Shown here: in pieces, positions 39,365 to 47,607 of the stretch
Position numbering within the stretch: the stretch's first letter is position 1
Layout: every line of letters starts with the position of its first letter
Source of the DNA: Clostridiales bacterium
GTDB taxonomy: Bacteria; Bacillota; Clostridia; Lachnospirales; Lachnospiraceae
Assembly: GCA_021202925.1 (NCBI GenBank)
Contig: JAJQCD010000009.1
Coordinates: 92,847 to 147,577 of the forward strand
Reading direction: 5' to 3'
DNA: 54,731 nucleotides
The notes under the pieces: generated by a model
The model's input: only the letters and a program-made list of their open reading frames with translations
The model's database searches: none
What the model was told of the DNA's origin: nothing
Translations under genes and position numbers: made by a program

Positions 39365-40789
39365 CTACCCAATGCTTCCCTTCATCTCAAGCTGAATCAG
39401 GTTATTCATCTCGACCGCATATTCCAGCGGCAATTCCTTCGACACATTATCGGCAAATCCACTGACAATCATCGCCCGTGCATCCTCTTCCGGAATGCCT
39501 CTGGACATCAGATAGAAAACCGCGTCGTCGCTGATCCGGCCAATCTTCGCTTCGTGACCGACATCCGCGTCCAGCGTACGGATATCCATGGCCGGAATCG
39601 TGTCAGAGCGGGAAATCTCATCCAGCATCAGCGACTGACAGGAGACCGCCGCCCTGCTGTGCTTCGCCTGTTCGCCAATCACCACGGAGCTGCGGAACGT
39701 ACTGATCCCGCCATCCTTGGAAATGGATTTCGTGTTGATATAAGAAGACGTATTCTTCCCCGCATGAACCACCTTTGCACCCGTATCCAGGTTCTGCCCG
39801 TGCCCGGCAAAGGTGATCCCCGTAAACTCCATATGCGAGTTCTCACCCTTTAAGATTGTCATCGGATAAAGATAGGATACATGGGAACCGAAGGAACCGG
39901 ACACCCACTCCATCACACCGCCTTCCGCCACCGTTGCACGCTTGGTGTTCAGATTATACATATTCTTCGACCAGTTCTCGATGGTCGAATAGCGCAGCTT
40001 CGCATTCTTTCCGACAAACAGTTCCACGCACCCCGCATGCAGATTCGCCACATTATATTTTGGTGCGGAGCAGCCTTCAATAAAATGCAGCTGCGCACCT
40101 TCATCCACCAGAATCAGGGTGTGCTCAAACTGGCCCGCCCCCGGCGCATTCAGCCGGAAATACGACTGCAACGGAATCTCCACCGATACCCCCGGCGGCA
40201 CATAGACGAAAGAACCTCCAGACCAGACCGCTCCATGCAAAGCCGCGAACTTATGGTCCTTCGGCGTCACCAGATGCATAAAATGATCCCGGATCATCTG
40301 TGCGTAGCGCTCCCCGTGCTCGCCGCGAATCGCACTCTCCAGATCCGTGTAAATCACGCCCTGCGCGGCAACCTCCTCACGGACATTGTGATACACCAGT
40401 TCCGAATCGTACTGTGCGCCGACACCCGCCAGAGACTTCCGCTCCGCCTGCGGGATGCCCAGCTTCTCAAACGTATCCTTGATTTCATCCGGTACCTCGG
40501 ACCATTTCGCACTCATCCGCGTATTCGGCCGCACATAAGTAACAATATGATCCATATCCAGTCCGTCAATCGACGGCCCCCAGTCAGGAACCCCCATGCG
40601 GTTATAAATTTTCAGAGATTCCAGGCGAAACTGCCGCATCCACTCCGGGTCATTCTTCTCTGTGGAAATCTTCTCCACAATCGCCGGATCCAGACCTGCC
40701 TGCAGCTTATAATTGTCCTTATCCTCGTTTCGGAAATCATAGAGACTCCGGTCAATATCCTCCACGTAGGTTTTTTCTTTCTCAGCCAT
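39365..40789 (-). CDS. sufB: Fe-S cluster assembly protein SufB
   Basis: The 474-residue scaffold protein is near full length for SufB and builds clusters with SufC and SufD. It has the long N-terminal region ending KAYGSAQYD-like (here VGAQYDSELVYHNV), the FVYVPPGVSVEIPLQSYFR block, and the conserved SKSISKDGG and GIPEEDARAM regions. The ATG at 40789 follows GGAGG and lies two bases after the sufC stop. SufB is the most conserved Suf protein and confirms the operon. Confidence 0.97.
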   Translation of the reverse strand: MAEKEKTYVEDIDRSLYDFRNEDKDNYKLQAGLDPAIVEKISTEKNDPEWMRQFRLESLKIYNRMGVPDWGPSIDGLDMDHIVTYVRPNTRMSAKWSEVPDEIKDTFEKLGIPQAERKSLAGVGAQYDSELVYHNVREEVAAQGVIYTDLESAIRGEHGERYAQMIRDHFMHLVTPKDHKFAALHGAVWSGGSFVYVPPGVSVEIPLQSYFRLNAPGAGQFEHTLILVDEGAQLHFIEGCSAPKYNVANLHAGCVELFVGKNAKLRYSTIENWSKNMYNLNTKRATVAEGGVMEWVSGSFGSHVSYLYPMTILKGENSHMEFTGITFAGHGQNLDTGAKVVHAGKNTSSYINTKSISKDGGISTFRSSVVIGEQAKHSRAAVSCQSLMLDEISRSDTIPAMDIRTLDADVGHEAKIGRISDDAVFYLMSRGIPEEDARAMIVSGFADNVSKELPLEYAVEMNNLIQLEMKGSIG

Positions 40790-40791
40790 CC

Positions 40792-41559
40792 TCAGACCTC
40801 CTGCCCGCGGGAAGCCATCTCCACAAATGACTCATATCCATTCTCATTAATCTGATCAACCAGAGAGCCGTCTCCCGTCGCCACAATCCGGCCATCCACC
40901 ATCACATGGGTATAATCAATATCCAGCGCCTCCAGAATCCGGGTGCTGTGTGTGATAATGAGAAGCGCTCCCTTCTGTGTCCGCTGATACTCCTTTACGC
41001 CCTCCGAGACCAGACGCACCGCGTCCACATCCAGACCGGAATCCGTCTCGTCCAGAATTGCCAGCGCCGGCTTCAGTACCATCAGCTGCAGAATTTCTGC
41101 CTTCTTCTTCTCGCCTCCGGAGAAACCGACATTCAGACTTCTCTCCCCATAAGACTCGTCCAGCTGCAGCACGTCCATATCTTTGCGAAGTTCCTTGCGG
41201 AACTCAAATACACGCAGTTTCCCGCCGTTCTTCTGGCGCACGGCATTCTTCAGGAAACCTTCCAGAGACAGCCCCGGCACTTCAAGCGGCTCCTGGAATG
41301 AAAGAAACATTCCTTCTCTTGCCCGCTTATCCGTCGGTTCCTCCGTCATATCCTTTCCCCGAAACCAGATTGATCCGCCCTCTACCTGGTATTTCGGATT
41401 ACCCATCAGCACATAACCCAGCGTCGACTTTCCTGCTCCGTTCGGTCCCATGAGGACATGCGTCTCACCCTCATTCACCGTCAAATCAATTCCGTGCAGA
41501 ATCTCCTTATCTTCCACGCGGACCGTCAGCCGGTCCACCTTTAAAATCGGTTCTGACAT
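40792..41559 (-). CDS. sufC: Fe-S cluster assembly ATPase SufC
   Basis: The soluble ABC-type ATPase (255 residues) drives shape changes of the SufB-SufD scaffold. Walker A is GPNGAGKST, the signature is NVGFSGGEKKKAE and Walker B is LAILDETDSGLDVDA; SGGEKKR-like signatures are typical of SufC. The ATG at 41559 follows GGAGGAG; the open frame extends 30 codons further but without a site. It is the first gene of the operon, about 120 bases after the predicted promoter start. Confidence 0.96.
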   Translation of the reverse strand: MSEPILKVDRLTVRVEDKEILHGIDLTVNEGETHVLMGPNGAGKSTLGYVLMGNPKYQVEGGSIWFRGKDMTEEPTDKRAREGMFLSFQEPLEVPGLSLEGFLKNAVRQKNGGKLRVFEFRKELRKDMDVLQLDESYGERSLNVGFSGGEKKKAEILQLMVLKPALAILDETDSGLDVDAVRLVSEGVKEYQRTQKGALLIITHSTRILEALDIDYTHVMVDGRIVATGDGSLVDQINENGYESFVEMASRGQEV

Positions 41560-41646
41560 GTTCCTATTCTCCTCCGTTCTGTCCGTCCGCCTTCCTTTTC
41601 TCTGACCCGTTTTACGCGGACATATCAATTCAAAAAATCCCGCCAT

Positions 41647-41673
41647 CAATTCCTAGCATTTTGGTGGGAATTG
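41647..41673 (-). promoter_or_regulatory. Candidate operator downstream of the suf promoter
   Basis: CAATTCC (41647-41653) and GGAATTG (41667-41673) form a perfect 7-bp inverted repeat with a 13-base spacer, starting about 9 bases after the -10 box. This is the position expected for a repressor site; no regulator gene (IscR/SufR type) is adjacent. Confidence 0.35.
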
Positions 41674-41681
41674 CACGATTC

Positions 41682-41710
41682 ATTATAGTACCGTTTCTAT
41701 CGTTTTTCAA
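41682..41710 (-). promoter_or_regulatory. Predicted promoter of the suf operon
   Basis: TTGAAA (41710-41705) and a perfect TATAAT (41687-41682) are exactly 17 bases apart on the minus strand, upstream of sufC. Confidence 0.8.
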
Positions 41711-41744
41711 GTACCTGAAGAGAATTTGTTGAAAAAACACACCA

Positions 41745-41784
41745 AAGCCCGGCGCCGCCAGATTTCTCTGACAACGCCGGGCTT
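41745..41784 (-). terminator. Terminator of the carboxylase/amidohydrolase operon
   Basis: AAGCCCGGCG (41745-41754) and CGCCGGGCTT (41775-41784) form a perfect 10-bp stem. On the minus strand it is followed by UUGGUGUGUUUUUU, an interrupted U-tract. It separates the M20 amidohydrolase gene from the suf operon. Confidence 0.7.
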
Positions 41785-41840
41785 CTCTATACGCCTGGCA
41801 AGACTGATTTCCCACCGGTAATCCTTCCATTTCCGGGCAA

Positions 41841-43040
41841 TCACACATTCACAGCCAGATTACACAGCATCTGAATGCCCGTCGCCATCGCATCCTCATC
41901 AAAGTCAAATCGCGGATGGTGCGCCAGCCAGGTAAATCCCTTTTCCGGATTTCCGGAACCGATACGTACAAAAGCCGCCGGAATCGCCTGCGCAAAGTAA
42001 GCGAAATCTTCGGATCCCATCATCGGATTCGGCAGAATGATCACCTGATCCTCTCCCGCCACCTCTCTGGCGACAGAAAGTGCGTCACGCACGGCATCTT
42101 CACTGTTGGAGAGCACCGGAAGGCCATGAAGCACATCGATTTTCGCCTCCGCGCCAAAGCCTTCGCAGATTCCCTTCACCATCCGCTCCATATCCGCAAG
42201 GATCTTTGCCCGGGTATCCTCTCTCTGGCAGCGGATGGTGCCGGCGATCGCAGCCGTATCGGCCACCACATTTTTCGCCGTGCCGGAATGAAACATTCCC
42301 ACGGAAAAGACCGCCTGGTCAAACGGATCCATCCGCCTTGACATATAGCTTTCCATAGCCGTAATTACCTTCGCTCCGATGGACAGCGCATCGATACACT
42401 GATGCGGCTGTCCCGCATGGCCTCCTTTGCCGAGGATTGTGATGTCAAACTCGTCCAGGGAGGCTGCCATGGCTCCGCTCCTGGTCGCAACCGTCCCCAC
42501 CGGCCAGTCATTGGACACGTGAAGGCCAAATACACGCACAATCCGCTGCGCAATCTGCTTCTCCTGAAGATCCGCCAGCATCACCCGGGCGCCTCCTAAT
42601 CCCGGTCCTTCCTCCGCCGGCTGAAAGATCAGCAGCACATCCACCGGCAGCTCCGCCTCATGGCACTTTAAAAGCCTGGCCGCTCCCAGAAGCATCGCCG
42701 TGTGTCCGTCATGGCCACAGGCATGCATCTTTCCCGGACACTGTGAGCGATAAGGGACCTCATTCTTCTCCTCAATCGGCAGCGCATCCATATCGGCGCG
42801 CAGCGCCACCATACGGCTGCTGTCCTTTCCACGGATCACACCCAGCACGCCAATCTTCGCGTCAGGAAGTTCTATTCCCAGAGAAGTCAGCCGCTCCCTG
42901 ACCAGCTTTTCCGTCTCCTGCGTATCAAAACCAAGCTCCGGATGCATATGAATCTGGCGACGGGTTGTTACCGCCTCCTCCATGACCAAAGGCAATTCTG
43001 CCCGCATCTCTTCCAGAAATGTCTTATTCATTTTCCTCAC
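41841..43040 (-). CDS. M20 family amidohydrolase (N-acyl-amino acid hydrolase type)
   Basis: The 399-residue metallopeptidase carries the metal-binding set of the hippurate hydrolase/YxeP group: C108 and H110 in HACGHDGH, the E-E pair in FQPAEEGPG, a later His in FGLHVSN and the last His near the C-terminus. It would remove an acyl group from an amino acid, or act on a similar amide. It is the last gene of the Pxp/biotin carboxylase operon, about 75 bases after pxpA, which suggests it hydrolyses a related amide. The start is either GTG 43040 or ATG 43031. A terminator follows. Confidence 0.9.
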   Translation of the reverse strand: MRKMNKTFLEEMRAELPLVMEEAVTTRRQIHMHPELGFDTQETEKLVRERLTSLGIELPDAKIGVLGVIRGKDSSRMVALRADMDALPIEEKNEVPYRSQCPGKMHACGHDGHTAMLLGAARLLKCHEAELPVDVLLIFQPAEEGPGLGGARVMLADLQEKQIAQRIVRVFGLHVSNDWPVGTVATRSGAMAASLDEFDITILGKGGHAGQPHQCIDALSIGAKVITAMESYMSRRMDPFDQAVFSVGMFHSGTAKNVVADTAAIAGTIRCQREDTRAKILADMERMVKGICEGFGAEAKIDVLHGLPVLSNSEDAVRDALSVAREVAGEDQVIILPNPMMGSEDFAYFAQAIPAAFVRIGSGNPEKGFTWLAHHPRFDFDEDAMATGIQMLCNLAVNV

Positions 43041-43115
43041 ATACTTTCTATCAAATGATCGGTTCCGTTCCAGGCGATGGCCGCGTCAATCACGACCGGA
43101 CAACACCAGAATCAT

Positions 43116-43886
43116 CTAGCTGACAATCTCCTTTAACGGACAGAGGGCAATCCCCTCCGCGCTCAGAGCCTCGCGGATTCGCTCCACAAAAGCCAGCGCT
43201 TTCACACCATCCCCGTGTACACAGACGGAATCCGCCTGAATCGGGATATCCTTTCCGGTAATGGCAGTCACCTTCTGCTCCTTAATCATACGGACAACGC
43301 GGGCTATCGCCGTCTCTTCGTCGGTGATCATCGCACCCTCTCTGCGGCGGTTGACAAGACTTCCATCCTCCTCATAGGCACGGTCCGCGAAGACCTCCAT
43401 TGCCGCGCGCAGGCCAAGATCCTGCGCCGCATGAATCAGTTCCCCTCCATAAAGAGCCATCACAATCAGCTGCGGATCAAACTCCCGGATCGCCTCACAG
43501 ATGCCCCTGGCCAGCGCATAATCCTTTGCAGCCATGTTGTAAAGAGCGCCATGCGGCTTCACATGCTGCATGCGCAGGCCATGACTGCGGCAAAAGGCGT
43601 CCAGCGCCCCCAGCTGATAAAGCGTATATGCCTTTGCCTCCGCAGGCGTCACCGCCAGGTTCCGACGACCAAATCCCATCAGGTCAGGGAAACCCGGATG
43701 CGCCCCCACCTCAATACCGGCCTCCCTGGCCATCGCAATGGTTCGCTCCATGACCACCGGATCCGAAGCGTGATAACCGCAGGCCACGTTAGCCGAAGTA
43801 ACCAGCGGAATAATCCGCTCATCCATACCGATCGTATAATTTCCAAAGCTTTCTCCCAAATCACTGTTTAAATCCACTCGATACAT
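43116..43886 (-). CDS. pxpA: 5-oxoprolinase subunit A (LamB/YcsF family)
   Basis: The protein (256 residues) is a LamB/YcsF-type TIM-barrel. It begins with the family string VDLNSDLGESFG and continues with NVACGYHASDP, GAHPGFPD and VKPHGALYN. PxpA works with PxpB and PxpC to hydrolyse 5-oxoproline (pyroglutamate) using ATP in bacteria. Here it follows the biotin carboxylase gene by 19 bases. The ATG at 43886 follows AAAGGA at nine bases and matches the family start. The actual lactam or amide substrate in this operon is not proven. Confidence 0.93.
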   Translation of the reverse strand: MYRVDLNSDLGESFGNYTIGMDERIIPLVTSANVACGYHASDPVVMERTIAMAREAGIEVGAHPGFPDLMGFGRRNLAVTPAEAKAYTLYQLGALDAFCRSHGLRMQHVKPHGALYNMAAKDYALARGICEAIREFDPQLIVMALYGGELIHAAQDLGLRAAMEVFADRAYEEDGSLVNRRREGAMITDEETAIARVVRMIKEQKVTAITGKDIPIQADSVCVHGDGVKALAFVERIREALSAEGIALCPLKEIVS

Positions 43887-43905
43887 ATCGGATCGTCCTT
43901 TCTGA

Positions 43906-45279
43906 TCATTCCGCAGATGTGACATCTGGTTTCGTATTGATTTTCATAAACGACTCAATGAAGCCGGTATCGGCTTTCCCCTGGCAGAAAACCGGATGGT
44001 TCATAATCTGATACTGGAAATCCAGGTTGGTTTCCACGCCCAGAATCACCATCTCGTCAAGGGCTGTGCGCATCTTCCGGATCGCGGCCTCGCGGTCCGG
44101 CGCATGGACAAGCACCTTGGCAATCATGGAATCATATTCCGACGGAATCCGGTAGCCGCTGTACAATGCGGTATCCACCCGAACGCCGTTCCCGGCCGGA
44201 AGATGGATCATCTGTACCAGACCCGGGCTTGGCATAAAGTTGCGCTCCGGAATTTCCGCGTTAATCCGACATTCGATGGCATGTCCGCGCGGTCTGACCT
44301 CCTCCTGTGAAAAGCTCAGTTCCTTACCGTCCGCCACCCGGATCTGCTCAATGATCAGGTCGGTTCCGGTGACCAGCTCCGTCACGCCATGTTCCACCTG
44401 AATCCGGGTATTCATCTCCATGAAGAAGAATTCACCCCTGGGACTGACAATGAATTCAATGGTTCCCGCATTCGTGTATCCCACCGTCTTCGCGGCCAGA
44501 ATCGCGTATTCGTTCATTTTTTCACGCATGGCCGCATCCACCACCGGGGACGGTGATTCCTCAACAAGCTTCTGGTGATTTCTCTGTACCGAACAGTCTC
44601 GCTCGCCGAGCGAAACAACATTACCGTACGTATCCGCGATAATCTGAATTTCCACATGCCTGGGATTGACCACGAAACGTTCCAGGTACATGGTGTCATC
44701 ACCAAACGCATTGGCGGATTCCATCTGCGCGACACGGAACTGCGCTTCCAGATCCTCTTCTGACTCTGCGACACGCATCCCTTTCCCTCCGCCGCCGGAA
44801 GAAGCCTTGATCATCACCGGATATCCGATTTCCTCCGCGATCTTCCTGGCTGTTTTTGCGTCATATACCGGCTCCCTGCTCCCGGGAACAACCGGCACAC
44901 CGACATCCATCATCGTGCGACGGGCGGCAGATTTATTGCCCATCCGGTCAATGACGTCCGCCTCCGGGCCGATAAAAATCAGGTGATTTTCCTGGCACTT
45001 GCGGACAAATGTGCTGTTCTCCGAAAGGAATCCGAAACCGGGATGAATCGCGTCCGCTTCCACATTGAGCGCCGCGGTTATGATGCGATCCATATTCAGA
45101 TAACTGTTTCTGGCGGCGCCTTCGCCAATGCAGATCCGCTGATCTGCCAGCTGTACATGAAGGCTTTTTTCATCCTCTCTGGAATAAATCGCCACGCTCT
45201 GAATTCCCATGTTCCGGCAGGCGCGGATGATGCGGACCGCGATTTCCCCGCGATTCGCAATCAGTATTTTACGAATCAT
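43906..45279 (-). CDS. accC: Biotin carboxylase (AccC type)
   Basis: The 457-residue ATP-grasp enzyme carboxylates biotin on a carrier protein using ATP and bicarbonate. Family blocks are KILIANRGEIAVRIIRA at the start, AIHPGFGFLSEN, the glycine-rich ATP lid KASSGGGGKGMR, and EMNTRIQVEHGVTE with the catalytic residues. It follows a biotin carrier gene and is embedded between pxpC and pxpA, so it is likely dedicated to that operon rather than to fatty acid synthesis. No carboxyltransferase AccA/AccD is seen nearby. The ATG at 45279 follows GGAGG. Confidence 0.92.
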   Translation of the reverse strand: MIRKILIANRGEIAVRIIRACRNMGIQSVAIYSREDEKSLHVQLADQRICIGEGAARNSYLNMDRIITAALNVEADAIHPGFGFLSENSTFVRKCQENHLIFIGPEADVIDRMGNKSAARRTMMDVGVPVVPGSREPVYDAKTARKIAEEIGYPVMIKASSGGGGKGMRVAESEEDLEAQFRVAQMESANAFGDDTMYLERFVVNPRHVEIQIIADTYGNVVSLGERDCSVQRNHQKLVEESPSPVVDAAMREKMNEYAILAAKTVGYTNAGTIEFIVSPRGEFFFMEMNTRIQVEHGVTELVTGTDLIIEQIRVADGKELSFSQEEVRPRGHAIECRINAEIPERNFMPSPGLVQMIHLPAGNGVRVDTALYSGYRIPSEYDSMIAKVLVHAPDREAAIRKMRTALDEMVILGVETNLDFQYQIMNHPVFCQGKADTGFIESFMKINTKPDVTSAE

Positions 45280-45300
45280 CGCTCCAACCTCCTTCGGAAA

Positions 45301-45747
45301 TTATAATTTCTTTACGCGGAACAAAGGCTGACCGTATTCCACCTTCTGCTCGTTACTGACAAGCACCGCTTCGATTTCACAGTCAAATTCGCACTCGATC
45401 TCATTCATCAGCTTCATCGCTTCCAGGATGCAGATGGTATCGCCTTCCTTTACGCGGTCGCCGACCCGTACATAAGCGGGAACATCCGGCGCGGAGGCAC
45501 TGTAAAACGTACCGACAATCGGCGAGGTGATAAAGCAGGATTCACTTTCCGCTTCCTCCGACTTAGCCGCCGGTTCGACCGCTGCCGTCGGTACGGCTGC
45601 CGGCACGGCAAGGTTTCCCGCCGCCACAACCGGCGCGTGGTCACGCTTGCTCAGGCTGATTTTCACTTCACTGTCCTTATAGACAAATTCCTTCAATGAA
45701 GAATTTTCAATGATTTCCACTAATCCTGCAATTTTCTCTAAATCCAT
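45301..45747 (-). CDS. accB: Biotin carboxyl carrier protein (AccB type)
   Basis: The carrier (148 residues) has an N-terminal AccB-like part, an Ala/Pro-rich flexible linker (about residues 38-66), and a biotinyl domain. The biotin-accepting lysine is K112 in EAMKLMNEI, preceded by ITSPIVGTFYSA. It shuttles carboxybiotin from the biotin carboxylase encoded next to a carboxyltransferase, here probably PxpC/PxpB-like subunits. The ATG at 45747 follows AAAGGAG; a longer frame to 45780 overlaps the pxpC end and lacks a site. Confidence 0.93.
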   Translation of the reverse strand: MDLEKIAGLVEIIENSSLKEFVYKDSEVKISLSKRDHAPVVAAGNLAVPAAVPTAAVEPAAKSEEAESESCFITSPIVGTFYSASAPDVPAYVRVGDRVKEGDTICILEAMKLMNEIECEFDCEIEAVLVSNEQKVEYGQPLFRVKKL

Positions 45748-45769
45748 ATTGATCTCTCCTTTATCCGGT

Positions 45770-46777
45770 TTATGATTCAAACAGTCGCCTGACTCGTCTC
45801 GCCGTCTGACGGCACTCCAGGACCTCCTTACATGGACGGTGTATCTGCTTCCTCATCTCATTAAATTCCTCAATTTCCTCCCGATACAGCGCCTGTGCAT
45901 CCTGTACGGTGATCGCCTTAAACCGGATTTTGTGATCCGGCTTGCGCTGAACCAGCCTGGGAATATCCACGGACGCCACCGTTGCAATTTTCGCATATCC
46001 GCCGGTTGTCTGCCGATCCGCCAGCAATACGATCGGCTTGCCATGCGCCGGAACCTGAATGGAGCCAAAGGAAATTCCATCAGAAATAATATCCGAACCA
46101 TTCTTCGAGGCAATGAACGGTCCGTCCAGACGGCACCCCATACGGTCAAAATCGCTGGTTACGGTATATTCTTCGTTCAGGAAAGTAGCGATTCCCTCCT
46201 TACTGAACAGGTTGTCCTGGGGACCCATCACGACACGGAGAACCGCCTCTTCCTGGTCAAACTCATCCAGTTCCAGCTTCCTGGAAAGGAAAAATGGCAG
46301 ATAGCGGCGTTTGATCCGAAAGCTGATATAATCCCCGTCCTGAAGCTGCCTCCCCTTGAAGCCGCCAATGGAGCATTTCATATTTGTGCAACGGCTCCCC
46401 ATCACAACCGGAATCTGCAGGTAACAGGAAAACGCAATGTATCCCCGGCTTCCGGTGCGGGCGCTGCCAAATTTCAGAATATCGTCTTTATGAATATAAA
46501 TCGCCGTGTACATCGGTGCAGGCTTGCCATTGATGGTGGGTTGAAAATCTCCACCGGTAATTGCAATAATGGTATCCGCCGTGAACTGCAGCGTCGGACC
46601 GATCAGCGTAAATTCCAAGACCGCTTCGTTCTCCGGGTTGTCCACCAGAAGGTTGGCGATGACAAAGGAGCGCCGATCCATCACGCCGGATACCGGGAAC
46701 CCCTGGCTCTGATAGCCGGTATGACCGAAATCCTGCACCGTCGTCATCATTCCGGCTTTAATAATACGAATTCCCAT
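45770..46777 (-). CDS. pxpC: 5-oxoprolinase subunit C / KipA-type biotin-dependent carboxyltransferase-like protein
   Basis: The 335-residue protein belongs to the KipA/PxpC family (carboxyltransferase domain, subdomain A and B), recognisable from GMMTTVQDFGHTGYQSQGFPVSGVMDRRS at residues 8-36, VLEFTLIGP and LADRQTTGGYAKIATV. Homologous domains form the carboxyltransferase half of urea carboxylase. It starts one base after pxpB and is followed by accB and accC, so a biotin-dependent reaction is plausible. In simple Pxp complexes without biotin genes it helps 5-oxoproline hydrolysis. Confidence 0.93.
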   Translation of the reverse strand: MGIRIIKAGMMTTVQDFGHTGYQSQGFPVSGVMDRRSFVIANLLVDNPENEAVLEFTLIGPTLQFTADTIIAITGGDFQPTINGKPAPMYTAIYIHKDDILKFGSARTGSRGYIAFSCYLQIPVVMGSRCTNMKCSIGGFKGRQLQDGDYISFRIKRRYLPFFLSRKLELDEFDQEEAVLRVVMGPQDNLFSKEGIATFLNEEYTVTSDFDRMGCRLDGPFIASKNGSDIISDGISFGSIQVPAHGKPIVLLADRQTTGGYAKIATVASVDIPRLVQRKPDHKIRFKAITVQDAQALYREEIEEFNEMRKQIHRPCKEVLECRQTARRVRRLFES

Positions 46778-46778
46778 A

Positions 46779-47519
46779 CTATACCTCCCTGTGAATCACG
46801 CATTGATATGCTCCGAACGCCACCTCTTCTTTGATCCGAAGATAGGTTTTCTCATCAATCGGAACAAAACGGATATACTGTCCGGCTTCCACCAGAATGG
46901 GCGTCTCCCGCTCCGGATCATAGGTTCTCACCGGGGTCATGCCCATCAACTGCCATCCTCCTGGCGAATCAAGCGGATAGATTCCGGTCTGAGAGCCGCC
47001 AATCCCAACGCTTCCGGCAGGAATGGAAATCCGCGGCGTAGCAAGACGCGGCGTATGAATTCTTTCATCCAGACCGCCAAGATAGGTAAAGCCCGGAAGG
47101 AACCCCAGCATATAGATCAGGTAATCCCGCGAGCTGTGAATCTGGATCACTTCCTCCTCCGTCAGTCCGGCGTGCTCCGCGATATTTGAGAGATCCGGGC
47201 CATATTCGCCGCCATAGCAAACCGGAATCTCCACAATGGTTCTGGCTCCCGCCCCCGTCTTCACATCGACCCGGACCAGATCCTCCAGACGTTTTTTCAT
47301 TTCATCGTAACCGACGACACGCGGATCATAATTGATCAGCAGAGAACAATAGGTCGGAATTGTATCCACAATTCCCTCGATATGCTGTTCCCGGATCAGC
47401 TGCAGAGTAGCTGCAATTCTCCGGTTCACTTCCGGATTGATCTCACTGCCAAATTCAATCAGAAGAGAAGAATCTCCGGCGGTTAAAATTTTTACAGTAT
47501 GCATATTGCTGCGGCTCAT
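46779..47519 (-). CDS. pxpB: 5-oxoprolinase subunit B / KipI family
   Basis: The 246-residue KipI/PxpB protein has the family blocks AGDSSLLIEFG, ETVDTIPTYCSLLINYDP-like (GIVDTIPTYCSLLIN), IPVCYGGEYGPDL and GFLPGFTYLGGLDERIHTPRLATPR. It pairs with PxpC. In Bacillus KipI inhibits the sporulation kinase KinA, but in a complete pxp set the enzymatic role is the likelier one. Start is uncertain: ATG 47519 directly abuts AAAGGAG, whereas ATG 47504 lies 15 bases from it. An upstream terminator separates it from the carrier gene. Confidence 0.93.
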   Translation of the reverse strand: MSRSNMHTVKILTAGDSSLLIEFGSEINPEVNRRIAATLQLIREQHIEGIVDTIPTYCSLLINYDPRVVGYDEMKKRLEDLVRVDVKTGAGARTIVEIPVCYGGEYGPDLSNIAEHAGLTEEEVIQIHSSRDYLIYMLGFLPGFTYLGGLDERIHTPRLATPRISIPAGSVGIGGSQTGIYPLDSPGGWQLMGMTPVRTYDPERETPILVEAGQYIRFVPIDEKTYLRIKEEVAFGAYQCVIHREV

Positions 47520-47554
47520 CTCCTTTCATTCTTTTACGAACCTGCGAAAACGGT

Positions 47555-47592
47555 AAAAAACAAAGGTGCAACCACCGCCGGTCACACCTTTG
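47555..47592 (-). terminator. Intrinsic terminator between the NRAMP-like gene and pxpB
   Basis: On the minus strand CAAAGGTG and CACCTTTG pair perfectly (8 bp) around a 16-base loop and are followed by six U residues. It sits inside the putative operon, so pxpB and downstream genes would rely on read-through or an unseen promoter. Confidence 0.85.
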
Positions 47593-47607
47593 CGAACCGC
47601 CCAATGC

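Noticed and set aside
43906-45747. accB-accC as part of a fatty-acid acetyl-CoA carboxylase operon
   Set aside because: No accA, accD or fab genes are adjacent, and the pair is embedded between pxpC and pxpA; the housekeeping role cannot be excluded without the rest of the genome.
46779-47519. KipI as a sporulation-kinase inhibitor
   Set aside because: Although the family includes Bacillus KipI, the full pxpABC set with biotin genes points to an enzyme role.
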